Shown here piece by piece: positions 43,377-51,384 of a stretch of DNA of 64,000 bases. The position numbers and the translations under genes were made by a program. Numbering within the stretch: the stretch's first letter is position 1; each line of letters begins with the position of its first letter. Source of the stretch: Pseudobutyrivibrio ruminis HUN009 (lineage in GTDB: Bacteria; Bacillota; Clostridia; Lachnospirales; Lachnospiraceae). Below the pieces are notes generated by a model. That model saw only the letters and a program-made list of their open reading frames with translations, was not told the origin of the DNA and did not search any database. The stretch is taken from the NCBI RefSeq assembly GCF_000703005.1, contig NZ_JNLH01000001.1:1228501-1292500 (forward strand). Direction: 5' to 3'.

Positions 43377-44234
43377 ATGAAGATTGGTTTTATAGGACTC
43401 GGTATTATGGGCGAGTCAATGTGTGAGAATATTGTAAAGAAGCATGACGACGATGTTTATGCATTTGATTTTGTAAAAGAGAAAGTTGACTTGCTTGCGT
43501 CAAAGGGGGCAAAGCCATGCGAAAATTCCAATGAACTTGCAAAAGCATGCGACGTTATTATTTCTATGGTTCCAAAGAGTGAACACTCACGTGCGGTCTA
43601 TGAAGGAATTTTAGAAAATCTTGATAGCAGCAAGTTCTGCATAGATATGAGTACAATTGATCCTAGCGTTTCAGTAGAGATTTCTGAAATGGTAAAAAAG
43701 ACAGGAGCACACTTTATTGATGCTCCAGTTGTAAAGAGTAAGCCTGCTGCTATTGCTGGTACACTTGGAATCTATGTAGGTGGTAGTGAAGAAGACTATG
43801 AAAAAGCTCTTCTAATACTTAAATACATGGGAGAAAACGTTATTCACATGGGTGATAACGGTAAAGGTCTTGTAATGAAGATTTGCCACAATGCACTTGT
43901 TTCACAGATTCAGAATGGTGTAAACGAGACCATTACTCTTGCAAAGGCAAACGGAATTTCAATTCCTACTTTTGCTCAGGCTATTTCATATGGTGGCGGT
44001 CAAAACTTCTACTTGGATGGACAGGCATCTAAGCTTGACGCAGAGGATTATACAACAGCATTCTCCATTGAAAACATGGCAAAAGATGTAAACATTTGCT
44101 GTAATCTTGCAAAAGAGTGCAAAGTAAATATGCCTGGTGAAGAGAATGCACGTCGAGTATATCAAACAGCTCTTGATAAGGGCATGGGTAAGGAAGATTT
44201 CCGAGCAACAATTAAGGTTGTAAGAGAACAGTAA
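43377..44234 (+). CDS. Beta-hydroxyacid dehydrogenase family protein, putative 3-sulfolactaldehyde reductase
   Basis: A 285-residue enzyme of the 3-hydroxyisobutyrate dehydrogenase family, which includes SLA reductase YihU. The dinucleotide motif GFIGLGIMG is at 4-12, D31 at the end of beta-2 favours NAD(H), and the catalytic lysine is K168 (GLVMKICHNA). The substrate loop DAPV is followed by VKSKPAA in place of the SGG of hydroxyisobutyrate enzymes, so positive charge there could hold a sulfonate. The expected reaction is sulfolactaldehyde + NADH to 2,3-dihydroxypropane-1-sulfonate, which reoxidises NADH under fermentation. The start is ATG 43377 with GGAGAGG upstream. Confidence 0.8.
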   Translation: MKIGFIGLGIMGESMCENIVKKHDDDVYAFDFVKEKVDLLASKGAKPCENSNELAKACDVIISMVPKSEHSRAVYEGILENLDSSKFCIDMSTIDPSVSVEISEMVKKTGAHFIDAPVVKSKPAAIAGTLGIYVGGSEEDYEKALLILKYMGENVIHMGDNGKGLVMKICHNALVSQIQNGVNETITLAKANGISIPTFAQAISYGGGQNFYLDGQASKLDAEDYTTAFSIENMAKDVNICCNLAKECKVNMPGEENARRVYQTALDKGMGKEDFRATIKVVREQ

Positions 44235-44250
44235 ATTAATTGGGGGAATT

Positions 44251-44919
44251 ATGTTAGCACATCTAAATGAAGTGAATGATGTAAAAATCCTTTCTGTGTT
44301 TGATGATGAGTTCAAAACCTATGGAAATGTTGTAACAGGTTATAATTTCAATGAACTAATTGCGTATATGGAAAAGGATACAGATATTCCGGAGAATGGA
44401 AATATATATGTTGCATCAGTACCTGAAATGGACAAAGCTAATATCGTAAATGCGATAAGAAATGAAATCTATGGGGGCATGCCAATTCAGGTAGGTTATT
44501 GCAATGGAAGAAATACCACATACAATGGCTTTGAATATCACAAAGGAAGCGAGATAAATGTGGCTGTTACTGATTTTATGTTAGTGCTTGGTCATACATG
44601 GTTGATTGCTGAAGATGGTACTTACAAAGTAGAAGACGCAAGAGTCTTTTTCGTACCAAAAGGCACAGCAATAGAAATGTTTCAAACTACACTTCATTTA
44701 TCACCTTGCAGAGTTTACGATGAAGGCTTCAAGGGAATAGTTATTTTACCCCAGGGGACAAATACACCTCTAGAATCAAAACCTGCAAATCGTGATGGAG
44801 AAAACAAACTGCTTCTTCAGAAGAATAAATGGGTGATCGCTCATCCAGAGCGTGAACCACTTATTAAACAGGGAGCATTTCCAGGACTAATAGGAGAAAA
44901 CAAGGAGTTAAAGTACTGA
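44251..44919 (+). CDS. DUF4867 family protein (cupin-like) in the sulfosugar cluster
   Basis: A 222-residue cytoplasmic protein that I place in DUF4867. The central segment (EYHKGSEINVAV, FMLVLGHTW, then FVPKGTAIEMFQTTLHLSPC) has the His/Glu/His spacing of a cupin metal site, which would suit a sugar isomerase or epimerase. It ends by overlapping the start of the fucose-isomerase-like gene by one base (TGATG), so the two are translated together. Candidate roles are the sulfoquinovose isomerase itself, a mutarotase or a partner subunit. Sequence alone does not decide. Confidence 0.72.
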   Translation: MLAHLNEVNDVKILSVFDDEFKTYGNVVTGYNFNELIAYMEKDTDIPENGNIYVASVPEMDKANIVNAIRNEIYGGMPIQVGYCNGRNTTYNGFEYHKGSEINVAVTDFMLVLGHTWLIAEDGTYKVEDARVFFVPKGTAIEMFQTTLHLSPCRVYDEGFKGIVILPQGTNTPLESKPANRDGENKLLLQKNKWVIAHPEREPLIKQGAFPGLIGENKELKY

Positions 44920-46259
44920 TGAAATTTCAAGCTATTTACGTACCAATTGGTGTCGGCACATATGAAATGATGACAGCGCATGAGCAGTTTAATAATTCAA
45001 TTGAACTGCTAAAGTCAATTGATGAGGATATCGTTGTTCCAGATGATATTCTTCTAACAGTTGATGCTGTTGCTGAGTTTATCAAAGACAAAAATCCAAA
45101 TCTTGTAATATTGCAGAATATAACTTTTGCCAATGCAGCATATGCAAGTGAAATACTTAGACACTTTGATTGTCCAATTCTTCTTTGGACTCTTCGTGAG
45201 CCTGTGATTGATGGAACACGTTTGAGAAGCAATTCGCTTACGGGAGCATACTCTGCAGCAAATGCTATTTGTGCATTTAGGGGTGAAGGAAAGTTTGAGC
45301 ATGTATTTGGAGCACCTTCAGAGGAAAAGGTTAAGAAAGCCCTGACAGCAACAATTGCTGCAGCAAAAGTAAAAGTGGAGCTTACAGGCTTAAAAATGTC
45401 TGCCATTGGTCATACTCCTCAGGGGTTTGGTTTTGGTAGAGCTCTTGATGCTGAGCTTATGAGCAGGTTTGGGGTTACTCTTGAGGCAATTGAGGCAAGA
45501 GAACTTATTAACAAAGCAATGAAATACACAGACGAAGAATGCAAGGAATATCTTGAAGATGCTAAACGTCAGGTAGTTGGTCTTTCAAATATGCCTGAGC
45601 AGAATATCAAAGACTTTGCACGTCTTTATAAAGCATACAAAACATACGTAGAAGATAATCACATTGGTGCAATATCCAGCAGATGCTGGCCAGATTTCTT
45701 TACAGAATTTGGTACACCGGTATGTATGGTGCTGTCTTTGCTCAATGCAATCAACATCCCTGCAAGCTGTGAGGCTGATGTATATGGCGCTCTTTCAATG
45801 TTCATTGGAACTGCATTTACTGGAGAATCCACATTTTTTGGAGATCCAGTATCCATGGATGAAGAGGAAAGCTCAATAACATTCTGGCATTGTGGAATGG
45901 CAGCTTGTAATTTGGCAAGATGCGATACAGGTGCAACTGTAGGCGTTCATCCAAATAGAAAAATTGGTCCTGTTATGGACTTTGGCTGTAAGTCTTCTGA
46001 TGAAGCAACAATTTTCAGAGTAGGTCGTACGGCAGAGGGGAAGTTCCGCTTCTTTATTGCAGACGGAGAAGTTATGGATAAGCCAAAGCAATTTAATGGT
46101 GCGTCTATTGTAGTAAAGACAAATGAGTCTGCTGAAAAGATAGTAAAGGAAACTATTAAGCATGGCTGGGAGCCACACTATGTTGTAATCTATAAAAACA
46201 TAGCGGATGAGTTGGAAAAACTAGGAAATATGCTAGATATAGAAGTTGTTCGCTTCTGA
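44919..46259 (+). CDS. L-fucose/L-arabinose isomerase-like protein, candidate sulfoquinovose isomerase
   Basis: A 446-residue protein of the L-fucose isomerase-like superfamily. The N-terminal half has the flavodoxin-like aldose-ketose isomerase fold (GHTPQGFGFG near residue 167). The C-terminal half has a probable metal Glu in SCEADVYGALSMF (about 286) and a His in FWHCGMAACN (about 323). In this operon an aldose-ketose isomerase is needed to convert sulfoquinovose to 6-deoxy-6-sulfofructose for the transaldolase, and this is the obvious candidate unless the DUF4867 protein does it. It is coupled to the DUF4867 gene and followed after 17 bp by the ROK regulator. Confidence 0.78.
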   Translation: MKFQAIYVPIGVGTYEMMTAHEQFNNSIELLKSIDEDIVVPDDILLTVDAVAEFIKDKNPNLVILQNITFANAAYASEILRHFDCPILLWTLREPVIDGTRLRSNSLTGAYSAANAICAFRGEGKFEHVFGAPSEEKVKKALTATIAAAKVKVELTGLKMSAIGHTPQGFGFGRALDAELMSRFGVTLEAIEARELINKAMKYTDEECKEYLEDAKRQVVGLSNMPEQNIKDFARLYKAYKTYVEDNHIGAISSRCWPDFFTEFGTPVCMVLSLLNAINIPASCEADVYGALSMFIGTAFTGESTFFGDPVSMDEEESSITFWHCGMAACNLARCDTGATVGVHPNRKIGPVMDFGCKSSDEATIFRVGRTAEGKFRFFIADGEVMDKPKQFNGASIVVKTNESAEKIVKETIKHGWEPHYVVIYKNIADELEKLGNMLDIEVVRF

Positions 46260-46276
46260 GCAAATGGTGTAAAATA

Positions 46277-47470
46277 ATGGGCATGAAATATCAGGGAATC
46301 AATTTAGGAAACGTAAAAATTAGTAACCGATCTTCAATTCTCCGATTACTCAATAACAATGGAGCAATGTCAAGAAAAGACATATCTGAGGCGGTTGGTT
46401 TAACAGCCGCCTCTGTTACTCTGATAACCACTGAGCTTTTGGAAGAAGGCGTTATTGTTGAACTTGGAGAAGCAGAAGAGGAAAAGCGTGCAGGCCGCAA
46501 GAAAATTCTTGTGGATATTAACCATGCATATAAAAATGTTCTGTGCATTGCTATTGAGGCTGATGAAACATATATCTCGGTTACAGATTTAAGAGGCAAT
46601 GTAACATGTGGCTATTCAATGCCTACAGATAAAAAAACAATGCCAGAAGTATTTCTTAAAAAAATCACTTCCGAGTGCAAAAGAATCCTTTGGGAGAATG
46701 ACATTCTCAAGGATACAATTCTTGGCGTGGCAGTAACTGTTCCAGGAAAAGTAGATAGAGCACGTGGAATTTCCCTGAATACCTACAATATTTGGACAGA
46801 CGAAGTTAGGATTGCAGATATTGTTAAAGATGAGCTGAGTTTTCCAATTATCGTTGAGAATAACTTAAAAGCTTATGCTCAAAGTGAAATTTACTTTGGA
46901 AAAGGAAAAGAAGAAGGTAATCTGCTTCTTTTGAAGTGGGGGCCAGGTGTTGGTTCAGCTATAATTGTTGATCAACACATTTACCAAGGTGCTAATGGTA
47001 TGGCGGCAGAAATTGGTCACATGACTTCTGGTGAAGACAGAGTTTGCAATTGCGGAAGAAAAGGTTGTTTGGAAGCCTACATTTCAACGCATGCAATTAT
47101 CAACGATATAAAAGCATCAGATAAGACTATGCCTTGTCTTCGGGAATGGATTGCAAAAGGCAATCAGATGACACCTATGAACATAAAGGAGTGGAGTGGT
47201 CTTGGTGACTTACCACTTAAAGAAATTTTAGACGAAAAGATACACCGTCTTGCTCACAATGTTCGCAACGCAATCAGCTTAATCGATCCAAACAGAGTGG
47301 TTCTCATTGGTTATATGTTCGATATACCGGGCATTTATGATAGCTTCATTGAAGCCTACAAGCAGTTTGATGATAGAATATCTAATGATTTCTTTGTCAA
47401 ATCAGAACTGTCAGAAAGAATTAATCATACAGAAGGATTAGCTGTAGTTTTAGAAGAATTATTTTTCTAA
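46277..47470 (+). CDS. ROK family transcriptional repressor
   Basis: A 397-residue XylR/NagC-type regulator. The N-terminal winged helix reads SRKDISEAVGLTAASVTLIT (about 33-52). The ROK sugar-binding domain has the zinc cluster CNCGRKGC (C257, C259, C264) and the DNGA-like ENNLKAYAQSE segment. It ends the sftT operon and is the natural candidate to bind the two matching operators at 37480 and 42469, releasing them on binding a sulfosugar or its phosphate. The ribosome binding site is weak; the gene starts 17 bp after the isomerase stop. Confidence 0.88.
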   Translation: MGMKYQGINLGNVKISNRSSILRLLNNNGAMSRKDISEAVGLTAASVTLITTELLEEGVIVELGEAEEEKRAGRKKILVDINHAYKNVLCIAIEADETYISVTDLRGNVTCGYSMPTDKKTMPEVFLKKITSECKRILWENDILKDTILGVAVTVPGKVDRARGISLNTYNIWTDEVRIADIVKDELSFPIIVENNLKAYAQSEIYFGKGKEEGNLLLLKWGPGVGSAIIVDQHIYQGANGMAAEIGHMTSGEDRVCNCGRKGCLEAYISTHAIINDIKASDKTMPCLREWIAKGNQMTPMNIKEWSGLGDLPLKEILDEKIHRLAHNVRNAISLIDPNRVVLIGYMFDIPGIYDSFIEAYKQFDDRISNDFFVKSELSERINHTEGLAVVLEELFF

Positions 47471-47491
47471 TTACAAATTTGTCAATTATTT

Positions 47492-47547
47492 ACACTTAGG
47501 CTTGGGAATTCAATAAAAATATATTGATATTTCCCAAATCTAAGTGT
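47492..47547. repeat. Long imperfect palindrome after the ROK gene
   Basis: Arms ACACTTAGGCTTGGGAA and TTCCCAAATCTAAGTGT pair over 15 of 17 positions, and the A+T-rich centre is itself partly symmetrical (TCAAT...ATTGA). No T-tract follows, so it is either a weak terminator or an operator in front of glpP. Confidence 0.6.
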
Positions 47548-47574
47548 ATTATTAACTTACAAGATAATATGTGC

Positions 47575-47642
47575 CCGTGAGAGAAGAGAATGTGGCTGTG
47601 ATAAGGATTTTCTCCTTGTCTATTTAGACATATTCTTTTTTT
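47575..47642 (+). promoter_or_regulatory. GlpP-type antitermination leader before glpP-glpK
   Basis: CCGTGAGA (47575-47582) is followed by a two-part terminator: outer stem GAATGTGGC/GACATATTC, inner 8-bp stem GATAAGGA/TCCTTGTC, then seven T ending at 47642. CCGTGAGA plus a bipartite terminator recurs at 49828-49889. Both are expected targets of the glycerol-3-phosphate-responsive antiterminator encoded just downstream. Confidence 0.72.
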
Positions 47643-47680
47643 ATGTCTAAATAAAGACAGTAGTATTAGGAGAATAAACT

Positions 47681-48259
47681 ATGAACAGAGAGTTTATCGA
47701 AAAACTAGAGAACAATCCAGTTATTGCAGCAGTCAAAGACGATAAAGGCCTTGAAAAAGCCTTAAAGACAGAGTGCGAAATAATCTTCATTCTGTATGGG
47801 GATATTTGCAACATCTCTGACATCGTTGAGGAAATTAAGTCAGACGGCAAGGTGGCTATGGTGCACATGGATTTAATAGCAGGCCTCGGTAGTGGTAAGG
47901 ATGTTGCAGTAGACTACATCAAGAATACCGTCAAAGCGGATGGAATAATTACCACTAAAGGAAGCTTGATAGAGCGAGCAAATCAGCTTGGAATGTACAC
48001 AGTGCTCAGGTATTTCGTGATAGATAGTATGGCTCTTGTTAATATCGAAAAGCAGGACCGTCACGGAATAGCTCAGCCAGATGTCATCGAGATTCTCCCT
48101 GGAATAGTTCAGCCAAAGATTATCAAAAAGATAAACAGTATTAGCAAGGTTCCAGTTATTGCTGGAGGACTTATTTCAGATAGAGAAGATGTTATGAATG
48201 CGCTTAATAATGGGGTGCTTGCAGTATCTTCTACAAATGAAGCAGTCTGGGAGCTATAG
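47681..48259 (+). CDS. glpP: Glycerol-3-phosphate-responsive antiterminator GlpP
   Basis: A 192-residue TIM-barrel-like regulatory protein. Typical are NPVIAAVKDDKGLEKAL at the N-terminus, VAMVHMDLIAGLGSGK near residue 63, and the phosphate-binding PVIAGGLISDREDV with ALNNGVLAVSSTNEAVW at the end. With glycerol-3-phosphate bound, GlpP lets transcription pass terminators in glp leaders. Two leaders of the right form are present here: before this gene and between glpK and the glpA-like gene. Confidence 0.93.
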   Translation: MNREFIEKLENNPVIAAVKDDKGLEKALKTECEIIFILYGDICNISDIVEEIKSDGKVAMVHMDLIAGLGSGKDVAVDYIKNTVKADGIITTKGSLIERANQLGMYTVLRYFVIDSMALVNIEKQDRHGIAQPDVIEILPGIVQPKIIKKINSISKVPVIAGGLISDREDVMNALNNGVLAVSSTNEAVWEL

Positions 48260-48308
48260 CGCAACACCAGGTATTTCTACCAAATGATAGAAGGAGTAGT
48301 GGAGTATA

Positions 48309-49808
48309 ATGGGTAAATATGTAATGGCATTAGATGCCGGAACAACAAGCAACAGATGTATTCTGTTTAATGAAAAAGGAGAGATGTGTGCAGCGGTCAA
48401 TAAAGAATTCACACAGTTCTTTCCGCAGCCTGGTTGGGTAGAGCATGATGCAAACGAAATCTGGCAGACACAGCTATCAGTAGCTCGTGAAGCAGTCAGA
48501 AGCATCGGTGCAACAGCAGATGATATTGCTGCAATCGGTATTACAAATCAAAGAGAAACAGTTATTGTTTGGGATAGAGCTACAGGCCAGCCAATATATC
48601 ATGCAATAGTTTGGCAGTGCCGTAGAACATCGGATTTTGCTGAGCAAATGAAAGGCAAAATTCCAGGAATCGTTGAAAAGTTCCAGTCAAAAACAGGATT
48701 AAAGTTTGATCCTTATTTTTCAGGAACAAAGCTCAGATGGATTCTTGATAATGTAGAGGGAGCTCGTGAAAAAGCTGAAAGAGGCGAGCTTTGTTTTGGA
48801 ACAGTAGATTCCTGGTTGATATACAAGCTTACCAAAGGCAAGGTTCACGTTACAGATTACTCAAATGCATCAAGAACACTTTTGTTCAACATCAACACTC
48901 TTGAGTGGGATGAGGAGCTTTGCCAGATACTTGATATTCCAATGAGCATGCTTCCAGAGGTAAAGCCTTCAAGCTGCATATACGGAGAGTCAGATCCAGA
49001 ATTTTTTGGTGGCCCAATTCGTATCGCAGGCGCTGCAGGTGATCAGCAGGCTGCATTGTTTGGACAGACATGCTTCAATGAGGGCGATGCTAAAAACACA
49101 TATGGCACAGGTTGCTTCATGTTAATGAACACAGGCGAAAAGCCAATCTTCTCAAAGAATGATTTGCTTACTACTATTGCTTGGGGCTTGGATGGAAAAA
49201 TTACTTATGCTCTTGAAGGCTCAGTATATGTTGCAGGCGCTGCTATTCAGTGGCTTCGTGATGAGCTCAAGGTAGTTGATTCATCACCTGATTCAGAATA
49301 CTTTGCAACTAGAGTAAATGATACAAATGGATGTTATGTAGTTCCAGCCTTCACAGGTCTTGGCGCTCCATACTGGGATCCATATGCAAGAGGCGCAATC
49401 ACAGGTCTTACACGTGGTGTTAACAAATACCATATAATCAGAGCTACACTTGAATCACTTGCATATCAAACATATGATGTTTTACATGCTATGGAGCTTG
49501 ACTCAGGAAAGCACCTCAACTCATTAAAGGTTGACGGTGGTGCATCAAACAACAACTTCCTGATGCAGTTCCAGTCTGATATAATAAATACAAACGTAGT
49601 TCGTCCTTGCTGTGTAGAAACAACAGCTATGGGTGCTGCATACTTGGCAGGACTTGCTGTTGGCTATTGGGACAGCAAAGAAGACGTCATCAAGAACTGG
49701 GGCATCTGCCGCGAGTTCAAGCCAGAGATGACAGACGAAAAGCGTAAGGAAGCCCTCAAGGGATGGGCAAAGGCAGTTGCAGCCACAAGAGGTTGGGCTA
49801 AAGACTGA
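48309..49808 (+). CDS. glpK: Glycerol kinase
   Basis: A 499-residue FGGY-family kinase phosphorylating glycerol to sn-glycerol-3-phosphate. ALDAGTTSNRCILFN begins the ATP domain, GITNQRETVIVWDR and GTVDSWLIYKL form the glycerol site, and the FGGY signature lies in the GGASNNNFLMQFQSD region. The HPr-phosphorylatable loop of Gram-positive GlpK (usually H-x-x near residue 230) is not obvious to me. It follows glpP by 49 bp. No glycerol facilitator gene is present in the set. Confidence 0.97.
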   Translation: MGKYVMALDAGTTSNRCILFNEKGEMCAAVNKEFTQFFPQPGWVEHDANEIWQTQLSVAREAVRSIGATADDIAAIGITNQRETVIVWDRATGQPIYHAIVWQCRRTSDFAEQMKGKIPGIVEKFQSKTGLKFDPYFSGTKLRWILDNVEGAREKAERGELCFGTVDSWLIYKLTKGKVHVTDYSNASRTLLFNINTLEWDEELCQILDIPMSMLPEVKPSSCIYGESDPEFFGGPIRIAGAAGDQQAALFGQTCFNEGDAKNTYGTGCFMLMNTGEKPIFSKNDLLTTIAWGLDGKITYALEGSVYVAGAAIQWLRDELKVVDSSPDSEYFATRVNDTNGCYVVPAFTGLGAPYWDPYARGAITGLTRGVNKYHIIRATLESLAYQTYDVLHAMELDSGKHLNSLKVDGGASNNNFLMQFQSDIINTNVVRPCCVETTAMGAAYLAGLAVGYWDSKEDVIKNWGICREFKPEMTDEKRKEALKGWAKAVAATRGWAKD

Positions 49809-49827
49809 TTAATTAAATAATATGATA

Positions 49828-49889
49828 CCGTGAGATTGGAGTTGGTATAGAAACGCATTTACGATGCGTCTCTTTGCCAACTCTTTTTT
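49828..49889 (+). promoter_or_regulatory. Second GlpP-type terminator leader, before the glpA-like gene
   Basis: CCGTGAGA (49828-49835), then outer stem GAGTTGG/CCAACTC with an inner ACGCAT/ATGCGT stem, then six T (49884-49889). Same order and spacing as the glpP leader; the preceding ATAATATG is also shared. Confidence 0.75.
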
Positions 49890-49932
49890 ATATGAAATCT
49901 TAGTGAAGGATTAGAAAGAAGGAGTAGATAAT

Positions 49933-51384
49933 ATGTATGATGTAGTAATCATAGGAGCTGGCGTTTCAGGTAGCTCCATTGCAAGAGAGTTATCAAGATA
50001 CAATGCAAATGTATGTGTCTTAGATAAGTGCAGTGATGTTTGTGAGGGGACAACAAAAGCAAATTCAGCCATTGTTCATGCTGGATTTGATGCAGCAGAG
50101 GGATCATTGATGGCCAAGTTAAATGTTCGAGGCAATGAGATGATGGACGAAATCTGCAAGGATTTGGATGTTCCATTTAAGAGAAATGGTTCTATGGTAG
50201 TTTGCATTCACAAGGAGGCATTACCAGGACTTCAGGACCTTTACGATAGAGGTGTAAAAAATGGTGTAAAGGGTCTTAGGATTTTAACCAGAGAAGAAGC
50301 ACTTGAAATGGAACCAAATCTTTCAGACAACGTTGAAGGCGCTTTATATGCTCCAACAGGTGGAATCATTTGCCCATTTAAGCTCAATATTGCAATGGCA
50401 GAAAATGCAAATGTTAATGGCGTAGAATTCAGATTTAACACTGAAGTTGAAGATATCAAAAAAGGTGAAGATGGAATGTGGCATCTTCGTACAAACAATG
50501 GTGAATACATCACAAAGTATGTTGTAAATGCTGCTGGTGTATATGCTGATAAGTTTCACAACATGGTTAGTGCAAAGAAAATTCATATCACTCCAAGAAG
50601 AGGTGATTACTGCTTGCTTGATAAAGAAGCTGGAAATCATGTTACACACACAATTTTCCCTCAGCCAACAGACCTTGGTAAGGGTGTTCTTGTTACACCA
50701 ACAGTACATGGCAACTTGTTAGTTGGGCCAACAGCAATTGATATTGAAAACAAAGAAGGGGTAAATACAACAGGAGAAGGAATCGGCGACCTTATTGCAA
50801 AGGCAAATGATCATGTAAAGAACCTTCCAATGAGAAAAGTTATTACATCCTTTGCAGGACTTAGAGCTCATGAAGACGGCCATGAATTTATCATTGGCGA
50901 AGTAGAGGATGCTAAGGGATTTGTTGATTGTGCAGGAATTGAGTCTCCTGGACTTTCAGCTAGTCCAGCAATTGGAGAGATGGTAGCTGATATTCTTAAA
51001 GAGGCAATGAATCTCACAAAGAAAGAAAACTGGGTGGGAACACGTAAGGATATTTTAAATCCTGAGAATCTTACTCTTGAAGAAAGAAATGAATTAATTA
51101 AGAAAAATCCAGCTTATGGAAATATCATCTGCCGTTGCGAATCTATTTCAGAGGGCGAGATTTTAGATGCAATTCACAGACCTCTTGGTGCTCGCACACT
51201 TGATGGTGTAAAGCGTAGAACAAGAGCAGGAATGGGAAGATGCCAGGCAGGATTCTGCTCACCAAAGGTTATGGAAATTATCCACAGAGAGTTAGGTCTT
51301 CCTTATGAGGAGATTACAAAGAGTGGTGGACAATCAAAGATTGTTACACATCGTACAAAGAACCAGAAGGGAGGCAATCAGTAA
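49933..51384 (+). CDS. FAD-dependent glycerol-3-phosphate dehydrogenase, GlpA-like, with C-terminal BFD-type domain
   Basis: A 483-residue flavoprotein. The FAD motif IIGAGVSGSSIARELSR lies at the N-terminus, the DAO domain runs to about 370, and a C-terminal BFD-like [2Fe-2S] domain carries Cys in ICRCE and in GRCQAGFCSPKV. The expected reaction is glycerol-3-phosphate to DHAP. Clostridial anaerobic versions work with the next two gene products and not with the E. coli membrane anchor. It is preceded by a GlpP-type terminator and overlaps the next gene by one base. Confidence 0.85.
   Translation: MYDVVIIGAGVSGSSIARELSRYNANVCVLDKCSDVCEGTTKANSAIVHAGFDAAEGSLMAKLNVRGNEMMDEICKDLDVPFKRNGSMVVCIHKEALPGLQDLYDRGVKNGVKGLRILTREEALEMEPNLSDNVEGALYAPTGGIICPFKLNIAMAENANVNGVEFRFNTEVEDIKKGEDGMWHLRTNNGEYITKYVVNAAGVYADKFHNMVSAKKIHITPRRGDYCLLDKEAGNHVTHTIFPQPTDLGKGVLVTPTVHGNLLVGPTAIDIENKEGVNTTGEGIGDLIAKANDHVKNLPMRKVITSFAGLRAHEDGHEFIIGEVEDAKGFVDCAGIESPGLSASPAIGEMVADILKEAMNLTKKENWVGTRKDILNPENLTLEERNELIKKNPAYGNIICRCESISEGEILDAIHRPLGARTLDGVKRRTRAGMGRCQAGFCSPKVMEIIHRELGLPYEEITKSGGQSKIVTHRTKNQKGGNQ

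Noticed and set aside
39536..47470. Ordinary pentose/hexuronate utilisation locus
   Set aside because: The GPH symporter, transaldolase and isomerase-like proteins could suggest this. The YihQ-type active-site pattern of the GH31 enzyme and the YihU-family reductase fit sulfosugars better, and no sugar kinase or uronate gene is present.
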